The notes beneath the pieces are model-generated. The model had not been told where the DNA came from. It saw only the letters and a program-made list of their open reading frames with translations, and searched no databases. Position numbers and translations under genes: made by a program. Shown here piece after piece: positions 43,725-54,674 of a stretch of DNA of 64,000 nt. Source of the stretch: Lepidonotus clava (Eukaryota; Annelida; Polychaeta; Phyllodocida; Polynoidae); NCBI GenBank assembly GCA_936440205.1, contig OW387136.1, positions 50,614,232 through 50,678,231 of the forward strand, written 5' to 3'. Each line of letters opens with the position of its first letter. Position 1 is the stretch's first letter.

Positions 43725-44104
43725 CTGGTCCCCACAGGGCAATTAAATTCACAAAAATCGACGGCGACTGACGTGGCTTTTGGCAGCTTAGTCGTCTGAC
43801 GACTTACCATACAAGGGCGCCGTGATGTCTGGCGACCAAATCACTAATCGCTGTGGTTTCTGGGCGAAATATTTGACATGTTTAATATTTCTCTTTAGTC
43901 GCCGGCGATTAGTGCAGTTAATCGCTGGGCAGGACGACTAATGGTCCCCTTAATCACCGGGATTTTGATGGGAAGAGTGTCCCAACATGGCGATTAACTT
44001 TTTTTTCCACAGGCGACTAATAGTCGTCGGACGACGAACTAAACTCCTTAATCGGCGGGTGACCAACGTTAATCACCATGGTTTAGTCGCCACGTGGGGA
44101 CCAG
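43725..44104. mobile_element. MITE, ctggtccccac family
   Basis: Left end ctggtccccacagggcaatt and right end tcgccacgtggggaccag are inverted repeats. The interior is a patchwork of gcgactaa, ttagtcg and ggcgatta strings in both orientations. 380 bp. The plus-strand frame 43987-44274 runs through the right half and is not coding. Not related at its ends to the AGCCCC family. Confidence 0.8.
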
Positions 44105-44390
44105 CCTTTACTGTTCGGCTGCACCGAACCCACTGTAGTTTATGCAGACAGAGTAAAACTGGGTTCAGCTACAATGTAGACTGTTCCTTCGGGGATGAGG
44201 GAAACCGGAAATATAGGTGCTTATCTGCAGATGCTGAATTCATAACTGACCATGCAGCTATAGTACTAGCCTAATAGTCTATAACTATCATGCAGTTTCG
44301 TTATATGATGATGACTATGTGTTGGAGTTTAAGGTCTACCCAGCAATTCCTCAACTATATTGAGACCAACTCACAGAGTACTGGTGATCG

Positions 44391-44478
44391 AATCTCTGGG
44401 GGTGAGAATGACGACAAGGCAAGGTGGTATAGCAGGCACAGTCCAGACTTGAACCCGGGCCTCCCACCAGTTTGGTGA
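44391..44478 (-). mobile_element. tRNA-like SINE fragment, minus strand
   Basis: On the minus strand 'gcccgggttcaagtctgg' is a good B-box, followed by 'ataccaccttgccttgtcg' and 'attctcacccccagagattc', the same body as at 15885-15960. Confidence 0.55.
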
Positions 44479-44479
44479 T

Positions 44480-45185
44480 ATTGTACAGCATTTTAGATGC
44501 TGTTTCCAATAAGTCTGACATCTGTGAATTAACGTATCAAGGAGGGGGGGGGGGTATGAAATAGAGGAAAATACACAGGCTTTCTACCAAGATGACCTTC
44601 AAGGTTTTCTTTATGTCTATAGTCCCAAAATACAAACCGAACCGACTCCTTTCAGAGCACTACCCTACTGCATGGTCTATAAGTCGTTCTCAAGGTACCA
44701 ACCAAAATTCCATTTTCAAATTCCCTGTGTTTTCCCTGAGATTTCCCTGTCCCACGGCAATTTTTCCCGGCGTCATATCCAGCCTCAGCATGCAGAAAAA
44801 TGTTGGACAACCAAACGACAAAAAGTCGAATCCCTAACATCTCGAGAATAAGGAATTTTAGAACCTGGCCAAATGACATTCCCTGTGTTTTCCCTGTGTT
44901 TCGGCAAAATTTGCAAATTCCCTGTGTTTTCCCTGTCAGAGAATTTTATTTGCCATTTTCCCTGTTTTCCCTGTGTGGTTGGTACCCTGCAGGTTGGTGT
45001 TTTTGGACAGTATCTTAGATCCTGCTCTCAATCATTCCGACAGTCACACCTGTGAATGAATGTGCCAAAGTCACTTGTCTGCTGAGTTCTTCTACTAAGG
45101 TGACCTTCAAATTTGTGGGTCTTTAGTCCCAAAATACTAACCCGACAAACCCTTTCCAGAGCACGACCCTACCATAGCATGGACT
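44480..45185. repeat. direct duplication split by a ccctgtgttttccctg element
   Basis: The flanks 44480-44690 and 44995-45180 are similar: 'tcttagatcctg' against 'tttagatgctg', 'cacctgtgaat' against 'catctgtgaat', 'gaccttcaa', 'agtcccaaaatac', and 'cagagcac.accctac'. Between them lies the element at 44691-44990. The arrangement suggests tandem duplication of a roughly 510-bp unit that includes or was later joined by the element. Confidence 0.6.
44691..44990. mobile_element. inverted-repeat element with ccctgtgttttccctg repeats
   Basis: Left end aaggtaccaaccaaaattcc and right end ccctgtgtggttggtaccct are inverted repeats over about 12 bp. Inside, 'ttccctgtgttttccctg' occurs three to four times. 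The frames on both strands reflect these repeats. Confidence 0.65.
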
Positions 45186-45379
45186 GCATCAGGGCCAGAT
45201 GGTAGGTAGTTGGTAGGGTGGCGGTGGTGGGGGAGGGGAGGGGTGAAGGAGAAGGGGTTAAAACAAGTGGAGTGTGTGTGGGGTGTACCCACGTAATGCA
45301 GGCCGTCAGGAGTGATAGAGGCCGCCCACCCAGCTGGGGGAGAGAACCCAGAGAGGGGTAAGGGGGGGTAGGGGGGTAG

Positions 45380-46140
45380 GGGTCGTGTCAGGAGGTTTTG
45401 GAGGAGGGTAAACAGGAAATATGTAGAGGGTTCTGTCAGAGATGTAAGATATGGAATGGGATCAAGCCTTGCAATGTTTAGATCATAATATATTGGGTAT
45501 ACTCAAATACATAATATTATATATGTATGCGTGTGTTTGTGTGCATGTATGTATGTATGTATGTATGTATGTATGTATGTATGTATGTATGTATGTATGT
45601 ATATGTCTACGTATTCTATTTTTGTACATATGCATGTGTGTGTATGTATGAATGTATGTATGTACGTGAATGTGTGTGTGTGCATGCGTGTGTGCATGCA
45701 TGTGTGTGTGCATGCGTGCATGAATGCGTGTGTGCGTGCGTATGTATGCATACATCCCTATATCCCTGTACCACTGGAACCTTTGATATGTGGGTCCCTG
45801 GCAGGCCCCAGTCCCAAGGCTATTTGATAAATGAAGGAAATATATGTCCCTCACTGTGAGGTTTTTGTACAGAACCCGAATACCAGATAATGACTTGCAC
45901 ATCACGAAACTAACGAAAATGTCCGATCCTCTAAATGTCCTCCGACATTTGCCGTGTGAGACATGTTCTTCAGATGTAAAGGGGTTTGTAAAGTGTCATG
46001 TAGTTACCACCCACCAAGGTTTGGGAAACCCAATGGGGGTGGAGGGGGTTAGGTATATGTCAAGGGGGTTGTGGAGGAAGCTAAACAGGAAATATGTAAA
46101 GAGATCTGTCAGATATATTACAGGGAAAGGGATCACGTCT
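45380..46140. repeat. direct repeat pair flanking a microsatellite
   Basis: 'gaggagggtaaacaggaaat' (45400) with 'gttctgtcagagatgtaaga' recurs at about 46073 as 'gaggaagctaaacaggaaat' with 'gatctgtcagatatattac'. A second pair, 'gaaactaacgaaaatgt.cgatcct', occurs at about 45905 and 46549. The microsatellite 45535-45760 lies between the first pair. Confidence 0.6.
45535..45760. repeat. (GTAT)n and GT-rich microsatellite
   Basis: Perfect GTAT tetranucleotide repeats at about 45546-45602 pass into a mixed gtgtgt/gcatgc/gtatgt tract. All six open frames here, on both strands, are products of the repeat. Confidence 0.95.
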
Positions 46141-46782
46141 TAAAAAAGTTGTATTGCCAACTTGGGTAAACATACAAAGCGATTCGTCGTATGCTCTGTG
46201 TATCACAATAACATTCACAATATTATTTCGCAGTCAGTACTAGTATTGCCTACAGTAAAGACATACAGCATAAAAAAAACACGTTAAGGTCCCTTAGGAG
46301 GCAATTGCATGACCTGGAACAAAACTTGATATGTTCATATCATAAATTGTATTGCCTATACATCTAAGACTATATTGCTATTTAATGTTTGCTCCCTGTA
46401 TCCCCATCACATTTAAGATGTAGATCCCAAAGCTATTTAATTTGTTTAAGGTAATATGTATTGCCACAGTTAAAGGTATCTGGCTAAAACTGTATGCTAT
46501 TGTTGTCCTGGACCAGAACAACATCAAAACATATAACCTGAACAGCATGAAACTAACGAAAATGTATGATCCTATAAATTCCATTTGACAGTTGCTATAA
46601 CACCATAACATAGTTCTGCCAATATGTTATGGGTTTGTAAAGAGCTGTACGTGACGGACGGATCCGCACATATATCATTCCCATTATGTCTTTACCAAGG
46701 TGTATACACATATTTACACAGTCCCAATAACACCGCCTGCCATGATAATAACGTATGGGTGTATAAATGAGAAGTGACTTAC

Positions 46783-46827
46783 CAGGCAGACCAGGACCCT
46801 CCACAGGCCCTCTAGCGTGGACTCCAT
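46783..46827 (-). CDS. possible first coding exon, minus strand
   Basis: An ATG at 46825-46827 (minus) opens 15 codons, MESTLEGLWRVLVCL, ending in phase 0 at a strong donor (CTG|GTAAGTCA). The hydrophobic end (WRVLVCL) could be the start of a signal peptide. Directly upstream on this strand lies the long GC-rich block, fitting a promoter. No following exon was identified at lower coordinates, so this is a pattern-based guess. Confidence 0.3.
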
Positions 46828-46929
46828 GCTGGCAGTGTTGGTTCTGGGTCCTCACCAGGAGATATCCCCCGCCTAGAGGTGTATATATATGTTCACACGT
46901 AATCCACGGAGAATAATCCTCTTGGCTTG

Positions 46930-49900
46930 ATAGTATTGGTGCAATCTCCAGGGTTTGCTTAGTGCTTCCTCCAGGGCCTTTTAACCTCTCACAACAGCTG
47001 TATATCCCTACGCCACCCCTGTGGGTGAGGTTCCGCCTGGAGGAGGGTCGTTCTCCTCCCGTCCATGGCCTCCACTCTTACCCTCACAGTGTATGGGCGA
47101 TATTAGGGGCAGGGACGCAGGGCGGGCGTCTGTGCTGCGTCTCAGTGAAGATCCAGATCAAAGCGCGACCCCCTGGCCTCCCCGCCTCACCCCTGGTTCC
47201 TCCAGGGCTGGGAAACGCCCCGCTGCCTCCTCGCCCCCCTCCTCCTCCTGCTGCCGGCTCCTGGGATCCTTCTGAATCCCGCACCCAACTCTCTGTGAGC
47301 AGCTCAGTGGGCTGGTGGGGGCTAGGGGTGAGCAGCTCCCTGTGTGGGTCTGTAGGCTGGCCAGTAGCGGGTAAGGGGGTGAGGTAAGGCCGGGTAAGGG
47401 GGTGAGGGGTGGTTAGGGGTATGCAGGCAATGGGGGTATAGAGATAGGGCACTGCCTGTGGGTTGGGAGGAGTATGTGGGCAATGGGGGTACTATAGAGA
47501 TACCCCACAGACTTTAGGGTGTTCTGGGGGTACGGAGGCAGTAGTGGGGGTACTATGGAGATAGTGCACTGCCTGTAAGGGTGGCTGAGTGAGCCGTCAG
47601 CCGGGTGAGCTAATGGTTATTACAGCTCCAGGGCCCCTCCACGTGATGAGTTACTCACCTCCTCGGCCCGAGCTGCTCAACCCCACGCAATCAGAACGAG
47701 CAGCTCTCCCGTATCCAATCAGCCTGAGACTGAGACCGGCACAATCACAATGGGCTCCACCTCTAACACCTCTCTAACACGTGGGTAAGACCGGCCTGAT
47801 ATATGGGACAGGCAATTATACTGGAAGATCCTAGGCAGGTCGTATAAGGTTCCAATGTGAGAGATCCACACAGGTTCCACACTGATTTCTATATCAATAT
47901 TCCTGTTATGGGAGTCGCCCCGCTCAATGCTGCAGTGATTGACAGTGACACAGACTGTGCTTTGTCATGTGGTGTGTTGTAGTTAGGCAGCAGTCACTCA
48001 CCCCCTGTGGTACCTGAGGGGTGTGGTTACCATGGCAGCGGGTCACCCAGGTGTGATAGGGGAGGCTGAGACGCAGGCACAGGTGGGTTACCGTGGAGAG
48101 GGGGGTTACCGTGGAGAGGGGGGTTTCCAGGGAGAGAGGGGGGTTACCAGGGAGAGGGTGCTCTAGCAGTACCCCCTGCACGCCGCAGGTAGGCAGTGAT
48201 ATGTGGAGTAGGGGAGTAGGTCGGGCCGGTAGGGGGGAGGGGATGTGTGGGGGTGTTTGGGGGCCGACGGAAGCACACTGGGACTCCAGCGTTGTCTACC
48301 CAGCTCTGCACTCTCGTAAATCCAACGTGCCCGGGGTGCGTGAAATGGTTCAAATTGGGGAATTTCTTCACCTGTGTGTTCCACATTTAACGCCCCCTCT
48401 TACCTCTAAGTATTACTCAAACTTGTCAGGCTCTGTCGTGACGTAATCCAAAATGCCAGAAGCCTAAACCCCTCCAGTGGTGGATCCTGTCAGCTCGTAC
48501 AGTTCACTTGGCGCCTCGTTCACACTCTTGTTACTGAAGCAGTAGTGATATTAGGACTAGACTGCAGTGGTAAACCTCGGGGGGAACGCTGGTAGAACGC
48601 TGGTAGAACGCTGGTAGGACGCAGGCCAACACGTGTAGTATCTCCGCCCATACACCCCTTAGGTGGGTAGTCCCTACCACCACATGCAGCGTCCGTGAAC
48701 GCCAGTACTCCTCAGACTAACTCCCGCCAGTACCTCCTCTCCTACCCCCTCTCACTCAGCACGGCAGGTACGTACCTCCCGGCCTGTGATAGATATATGC
48801 ACCTCCTGGGGTACGTAAAATGTGTATATTATACACTCATCCACTCCTATCCTTCAACGATCCCTCATGCACAAACAGACCAGAGAAGCCGTCCTCTGTT
48901 TTCCCGCCTTCTGACCTCCTTAGCAGACGACAATTTTCGCGCCGCCCACAATACACAACAAACAAGACGCTGGGGTAGGTGTTGGGGTGAATACTTTAGA
49001 TCCTCTGTGGTGTTTGGTGGCGGGAGTCTCAATGGGGTAGAAAGCCTGATCAAATCAACGGCTTTAGTCCCGGCTTAGTCCCCCGGGGTAAGTTGTAAAG
49101 AATCCACGGCGACGGCCTTGGTCTCCTTGGGGTCGTGTTGTGGGGGTGGCGGCAGGGTGTAAAGAGGTTGTTACACAAGTTGTCCGACGGGTATAGCGCT
49201 TAGGTGAGTCCCGCCAGCTGGGCTGTTAACGTCGGTGTGTCTGATTCTCTGAAGAGGGGTAAAGTAAGAGATCCAATCAAGCTATAGCCGCTATAGACCT
49301 TATCCTAAAACCCCAGAACAAAGACATCAACAGCTATGGTGTTTGTGCTTTAGTGTTGGTAAGGATGATTAAACTTATATTTGCAATATTGTCCTCCTTC
49401 CTATCTAGTTCCGGTGATTCTGATTGGTCCTTGGGGAGTATAGATCCACAGGTACCACCTAACAGGTATACAGACGCTGCTCACTGACCCAGTGGTCGTG
49501 GTAGTGGAGTCAGTGGTGGGGGCGATGTATAGGTAGGTTAAGACGCAGGGTAAGACGCAGGCTGAGCGTCCCTCCAGCGTCCCTCCAACACCTGGAGTAA
49601 ACCCAGCGTCTCTCACCTGGAGGAGACGCAGGAGGAGCGTCTTCCAGGTGTGTGCGGCGCGCACCACGTGTTGCCCGCGCACCTGGAGTGGTTACCTGGT
49701 TACCTGGTTACCTGGGTGACCGGCCTTCCCACCAAGTGTGGCTCCTGGGTCCGATCAGGTGCGTACGGCGGCACCATATGCACCTCCCGGCAGGGGGGGA
49801 GGTATGTCAGGTATTCACCGCGTTTGGCCAAAACTGAAGGAAAAATCAAACAGACAGCAGTTTTTGTCAAGGGTCCCCAGTCAGCGTGTGATATGAATAT

Positions 49901-52050
49901 GAATGAAGCGTCACCTAGCGACCTCCAGCCGAACCAGGGGGGAAACTAATACACTCCGACCGTCCCCCCAAATACTCCTGGTATATTGGGGACAAGTAGG
50001 TTAGGCCCTGTTGATGGATCGGGGGATTTGTTGGTATTTGTAAAATTATGCTTCAAGGTCAAATAGGTCAGAGGGGAGTCTATATCCTTCAGCGTTGCCA
50101 ACGTATAGGCTTAGGGTGCCGGGGTATAATGTATTGCATCCAGGTGGATGAAGGATGTACGGTTCACCGGGGACCTATAGAGTGGAGGGAGGTGGTTGGT
50201 GGCTCACGTGCCAACCCGACGAGTGGTAGAGACCACCCCTTTAACGCCCCTCCAGTACCTGTAAGTACGCCATCTGGATCCGCCCAACTGTTCCACTCAG
50301 ATGGTAGAGTCCAGGCGGGATGCTGCGGGCAGTGTGGTCTGACCACAGGTAGGGGGTGTGGGGATGTTAAACAGTGGGACAGGGGTGTGGAGGTATAGGT
50401 GATGGGCGGTGGGTGTTAGAGGCTGAGTCACTGTGTACACCTTGTGTATGTATGGCTGGATGTACACAGAGGTCTATGTATACACGTCCCGTGTTATAGT
50501 ATAGAGGTCCGCTGGGTCTATAGTAACTCCGTGGGTGATAGGATGACAGCTTCACAACGTTCACAACAGTACAACAACACACCTACACCATTTCACCACA
50601 CCCTGTGCATGAGATCACCAGTCCACTAGGTACGCACAGGTAGGAACACTGGTACAGAACTCGTGGAAATTTGGAAATACGGACATCAGATTTCAGACTT
50701 GCTAGGTGCACGTGTACTCCCACTAATCCGAGTTGTGTATTCCGAGTCTGGGGAGGTGACTTAGAAATGTCGGGGGTTTCCCGCTGCACTATATTTCTCC
50801 TGCAAACACCTCGACAGCTTCTCCGTCTTCAGAAGTAGATCGCGAGTGCTCCCTCCCCAGTTAACACTTCAAGGCAGGCTGCGCCAGCAGTGCCTTTAAT
50901 CTAGATGTACATTTCTATCACCGCATGGGGAGATTGTTGGAGTCTGGGAGAACTTAATAGAATCTTGCCCTGCGGCTCATGCTATCCTATTCCAGCAAAT
51001 TTTGATATCCTTTTCCAGCAGTCTTGCTATCCTATAGTCTATTTTGCTAGCAGCAGTGTGTATTGCTGATTCTAGTCTAGATTGCAGACTGCAGTCTATA
51101 TCACTGACCCCAGTGAGTCTGTATTGCTTGTTTTGGTCTATATCACTGACTGCAGCCTATGTTGTTTACCACAGTCTATATTGCAGACCAGTCTATATTG
51201 CAGACTGCATTCTATGTAGCAGACCGGAGTCTATATTGTCTGCCAGTCTATATAGCTGACAGCAATCCATAAATTTTCCCCGACCGCAGTCTATGTCACT
51301 AACCAGTCTATATCACTGACTGCAGTCTATATCGCTGTCTGCAGTCTGTATTGCTGACTACAGTCTGTATCGCTGACTGCAGTCTGTATCGCTGACTGAA
51401 GTCTGTATCGCTGACTGCAGTCTGTATCGCTGACTGAAGTCTGTATCGCTGACTGCAGTCTATATTGCTGACTGCAGTCTATATTGCTGACCAGTCTGTA
51501 TTCTGACAACAGTCTATCCTGCTAACTGTAGTCTAGATTGCTGACCACAGGACACAGTGTCCTATACTGCTGACTGCAGGTATCTGTATGTTCCTGGCTC
51601 ACTGCAGGTATGTGTCTCCCTGACCCACCCCTCCTATAGGTGGGGTCTTCAGCGCGGCCACCACAACAAACACCCCACCACGTGGACGGCTTCTGTCTGT
51701 GTCTGTGTGCTGTGTGAGGGCCGGGCACTGAGTGGGGTCTGGGCGCGGGGAGCGGTCCTGGTTACTGGAGCAGCTCGGGAGCAGCTCGTCCACTCCTCCT
51801 GCTGCTAGTTCCCGTTCTCTCCCGCTTTAGCAGGACGCAGGGAGTGGTAGGGGTTTGTGGTGGTTGTTAGAGCACCCAGGGATAACTGGCGCTCCTTCTC
51901 CACGCTCCAACTCCTCCTCCGGTGAGGAGACGGGTCCCTCTCTACGCCTCCAGCAGCTGTCCTCCTAGTCCCTACTGCAGCCCACCCGCCAATATGATCC
52001 GCTATTGCCATTCTGAGCACCTAGCGGCATTGGCTGGTACTAGTCTGTTT
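46930..52050. promoter_or_regulatory. 5-kb GC-rich tract with many short tandem repeats
   Basis: Composition is distinctly G+C-richer than either flank, with CpG clusters near 47100-47350, 47640-47780, 49640-49720 and 51690-51980. Short arrays inside include ggttaccgtggagagggg (48084-48160), gaacgctggta (48585-48620), acctggtt (49690-49715) and 'gggggtactatggagat' copies (47425-47580). Splice-like strings occur in both directions, but no chain of exons is convincing. It may be a promoter and 5' region of a minus-strand gene, or a GC-rich repeat domain. Confidence 0.3.
51060..51560. repeat. 19-bp minisatellite (gcagtctgtatcgctgact)
   Basis: Tandem units of about 19 bp, best ordered at 51300-51490 and decaying on both sides into looser 'cagtctatattgc' copies. 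The frames on both strands (51044-51259, 51327-51509) follow the repeat. Confidence 0.9.
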
Positions 52051-52135
52051 TCCTAGTCCGTCCCTGACCTCCTTAACTTTTACTGGTTTGGGCTTGGTCG
52101 GGACTACAGTCTATTCTCCCCCTGGGCCTCTCTCT

Positions 52136-52310
52136 TGGGGGTCTTCCATTAAGTACGTATACGCATCAAGGAGGGGAGGGGAGGGGGGTCTGAAATTTTA
52201 GAAGATTTGCGTACATTCTTGTACAAATCTAATGCTTATATTTGTCCCAGGGGGGATGGGGGGGTCTGAGATTTTTGAATATTTGCGTACATACTAAATG
52301 GAAGGCCCCT
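52136..52310. mobile_element. MITE, CCTTCCATTAAGTA family, copy 3
   Basis: Left end ggggtcttccattaagtac and right end atactaaatggaaggcccc. Interior has 'gcatcaaggaggggagggga' and 'gcgtacat' in both halves. Confidence 0.8.
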
Positions 52311-52355
52311 TGCTGGTTCCCTAGGCCTCGGCACCTCCATCTCCTGGGCCTGCTT

Positions 52356-52591
52356 ACGCCCCATACCCACTAAGCGATTTTGACATAGTCGGCTGACTGA
52401 ACGGCCCTAAAATCAGCCGATTCTATCAGGATAATCGGCCGACTTTAGCAGCGATTCATATCAAACATGTATATTTCAATATTACATACCGGTACTGACT
52501 GGTGATCTGAGTACGTGATGATTTTACCGCGATTCTGCCAGTCACCCGTCGCCAGTTGATGATGAAAATCGCCTAGTGGGTATGGGGCTTT
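52356..52591. mobile_element. MITE, AGCCCC family, copy 8
   Basis: Left end acgccccatacccactaagc, right end gcctagtgggtatggggctt. Interior blocks 'cggctgactgaacggcc' and 'atcggccgactttag' are family-like. Confidence 0.85.
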
Positions 52592-52699
52592 CAACTCGTC
52601 TTGGGGCCTCCTGCTGAAGACCAGCGACAGTAGCAGGGGTGAGACTGACTTCCGGTGGGGTACCAACAGTAGGCACCACGTGGTTCGTGACGGGGTCCT

Positions 52700-53505
52700 G
52701 ACGGTGGTCGGGGGGGGGGAGGCGTGGGGGGCGTGGGGGGGGGGGGGGGTACTGACTCTTACCAGGTACCCACTGCAAATAGGGCCTCTCAATTTTGCAA
52801 TATGACAGCTCTATGTGATTCCCACAATTATGTGAGTTTACAGCCCTCGTTTTTACAACACTGATGGTGTTCACCTCCAAAATTATTGAAATGTGATAAT
52901 TCTTCTTCAAAGATTATGATAGAATTTACCTAAAAAAAAAGACTTAAACAACCTAATTACCCATGATACTCTCCAATGACTGCTATCCTATAGGGCCCAC
53001 AGCCCTCATAGGACAGAAAACCTTGACAGCCCCTTCCTCCTTTTTACAGTTGTCCAGTCAGTGACAGACCCCCTTTTTTCCTGCCTTTGCTGTGATTACA
53101 GCCACAGTTCCCGGGGTCCGTTTTGCACTGGGGACTCAAACCCATGTTGAGTACCCCCCCTCCCTGGGGGAGCAGGAGGGAGCAGGTCCATCCAGGCAGG
53201 CGGAAGGACCTACCAACTGGTTCTCATTGACATTCCGCCACACAACTGCCTTTTCGCAGGGCGGCGGTGACCTTGGGAGCTGAGCACGTGACCTTGACAC
53301 GGCCATATTGTGATGGTGCAAACACTGAGCCATCAGCATTCAGGTACCAGTTACAACTGTGCAGGGTATCGGCAGGGTATCAAGTGAAGGGGCTGGCAAT
53401 GTAGGATCTAGTATGTTGGACCCGGTGGGGGTTCCAGAGAAGAATATAGTTCCCAGTATCCCCTGATGATTGTAAAAGGCGACGATAGGGGGGACCCAGC
53501 ACTGA
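52700..53505. other. unassigned DNA with G-runs
   Basis: G-runs at 52708-52751 lead into 'tactgactctt' and 'ggtacccactgcaaa', strings shared with other G/C-run flanks in the window. No gene supported. The overlapping frames around 53092-53339 lie in a C/G-rich patch. Confidence 0.35.
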
Positions 53506-53728
53506 CCAAGTGGTTCATTAGGTTCAAGTCCCAGTTGGTGCTTGGGTCACTAAGTGATGAGGTACAGCAAAATTGATTTCCAAGTTTTGATCCCCTGCTG
53601 ATTGCCTGCCTTGTCACCTTCATCTCATAGATACGATCACCAAAGACAGAATTCGAAAACTTGTTTTCACCATGAAAATTACCTTAGCTGTAGTACGCTG
53701 TAAAATATCCATCACTCAATCACTCTAA
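53506..53728 (+). mobile_element. SINE, copy C
   Basis: Begins with a B-box-like 'ggttcaagtcccagttggtg' and then 'cactaagtgatgaggtacag', 'gttttgatcccctgctg', 'ctcatagatacgatcacc', 'gacagaattcgaaaacttg', ending 'aatatccatcactcaatcac'. It links copy A (shared tail) and copy B (shared body). Confidence 0.75.
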
Positions 53729-53729
53729 A

Positions 53730-54438
53730 AATAAAAGATTGGTAACAAATGTTTTTAACAATATTTTGATCGAATATTACATTGGTGTGTGTGGGTGGGT
53801 GGGGGGAGGGGGGGGGGGGGTCTATGAGCCTGGATTGGCAGGTGGTGGAGTGTGGCGACGGAAGCGTCTCTGCATTTAAGTATACCAAACAAAATAATTT
53901 AATTCAGCAATAAGTGCCAGATTGTTTACAGGCTTTAAAACAAGGCTAGAGTCCCAGTCAAAAGTTGGCCACCTTACTTGATATCTCAACAGAGAACGTA
54001 CAGGTTTTGGGAACCAGCTTTAAAAGAAATGATGTATTGTTATTCCTAGTGCCCAACTCTTTGATAGTTCTGATGGAACGGACCTAGTTCTTTCCGAGTT
54101 ACCGTTATTTTCTTTTTGCTCCATTCCAGGACTCCATTCCTCTTGCCGTTTTTACAGCGTGATGCCAAATTCAGATCGATGAAAAACTCCGGCTGAAAAA
54201 CATCAACTTATTAAGCTAATGATCCACGTTGTGACAAAACATCATCAAAACACCAACTGATAATGTTCTTTAATATTTTGGAATTGTATGCTCTGGTCTA
54301 AAGTTCCCGTCTGTATTATACATTGTTTGAAACTCTATGATAAATTGCATATTTGATAATAATAACAATTTTTTCCAATAAATTAATTTTCAAAATCGGT
54401 TCAGAATCAGCCTATATTCGCATTGTCGATCATCCCCT
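53730..54438. other. unassigned AT-rich DNA
   Basis: A G-run lies at 53800-53820. A short exon-like piece near 54170-54194 (after gtttttacag) reads only about 12 codons to a stop and is not convincing. Confidence 0.35.
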
Positions 54439-54674
54439 AGCCCCTTACCCACTAGGCGAATTTGACCGAGTTGGCCAACCGATCGGCATAAAAATCGGCC
54501 GATTGTACCAAGATAATCAGCCGACTTATGCACCCAATCATATCACCAATCAGTCTGCTATTGTTTGATATGAATCAGTACTAAAATCGGCAGATTCTTC
54601 TGGTAAAATCGGCCAATTTTAGTATCGATACATTGGCCGACTTTGTCAGAATTGCCTAGTGTGAATGTTGCTTT
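54439..54674. mobile_element. MITE, AGCCCC family, copy 9
   Basis: Left end agccccttacccactaggcg, right end gcctagtgtgaatgttgctt. Interior 'ggccaaccgatcggcat' and 'atcggccaattttagt' are close to copy 7. Confidence 0.8.

Noticed and set aside
43987-44274. 95-codon plus-strand frame
   Set aside because: It starts inside the inverted-repeat element at 43725-44104 and consists of its mirrored motifs.
45451-45905. Several overlapping open frames on both strands
   Set aside because: They run through a GTAT/GT microsatellite and encode only Tyr/Val/Cys/Met or His/Thr/Ile periodic peptides; no coding evidence.
54165-54200. Short C-terminal exon after gtttttacag
   Set aside because: Only about 12 codons to a stop and no partner exon; indistinguishable from chance.
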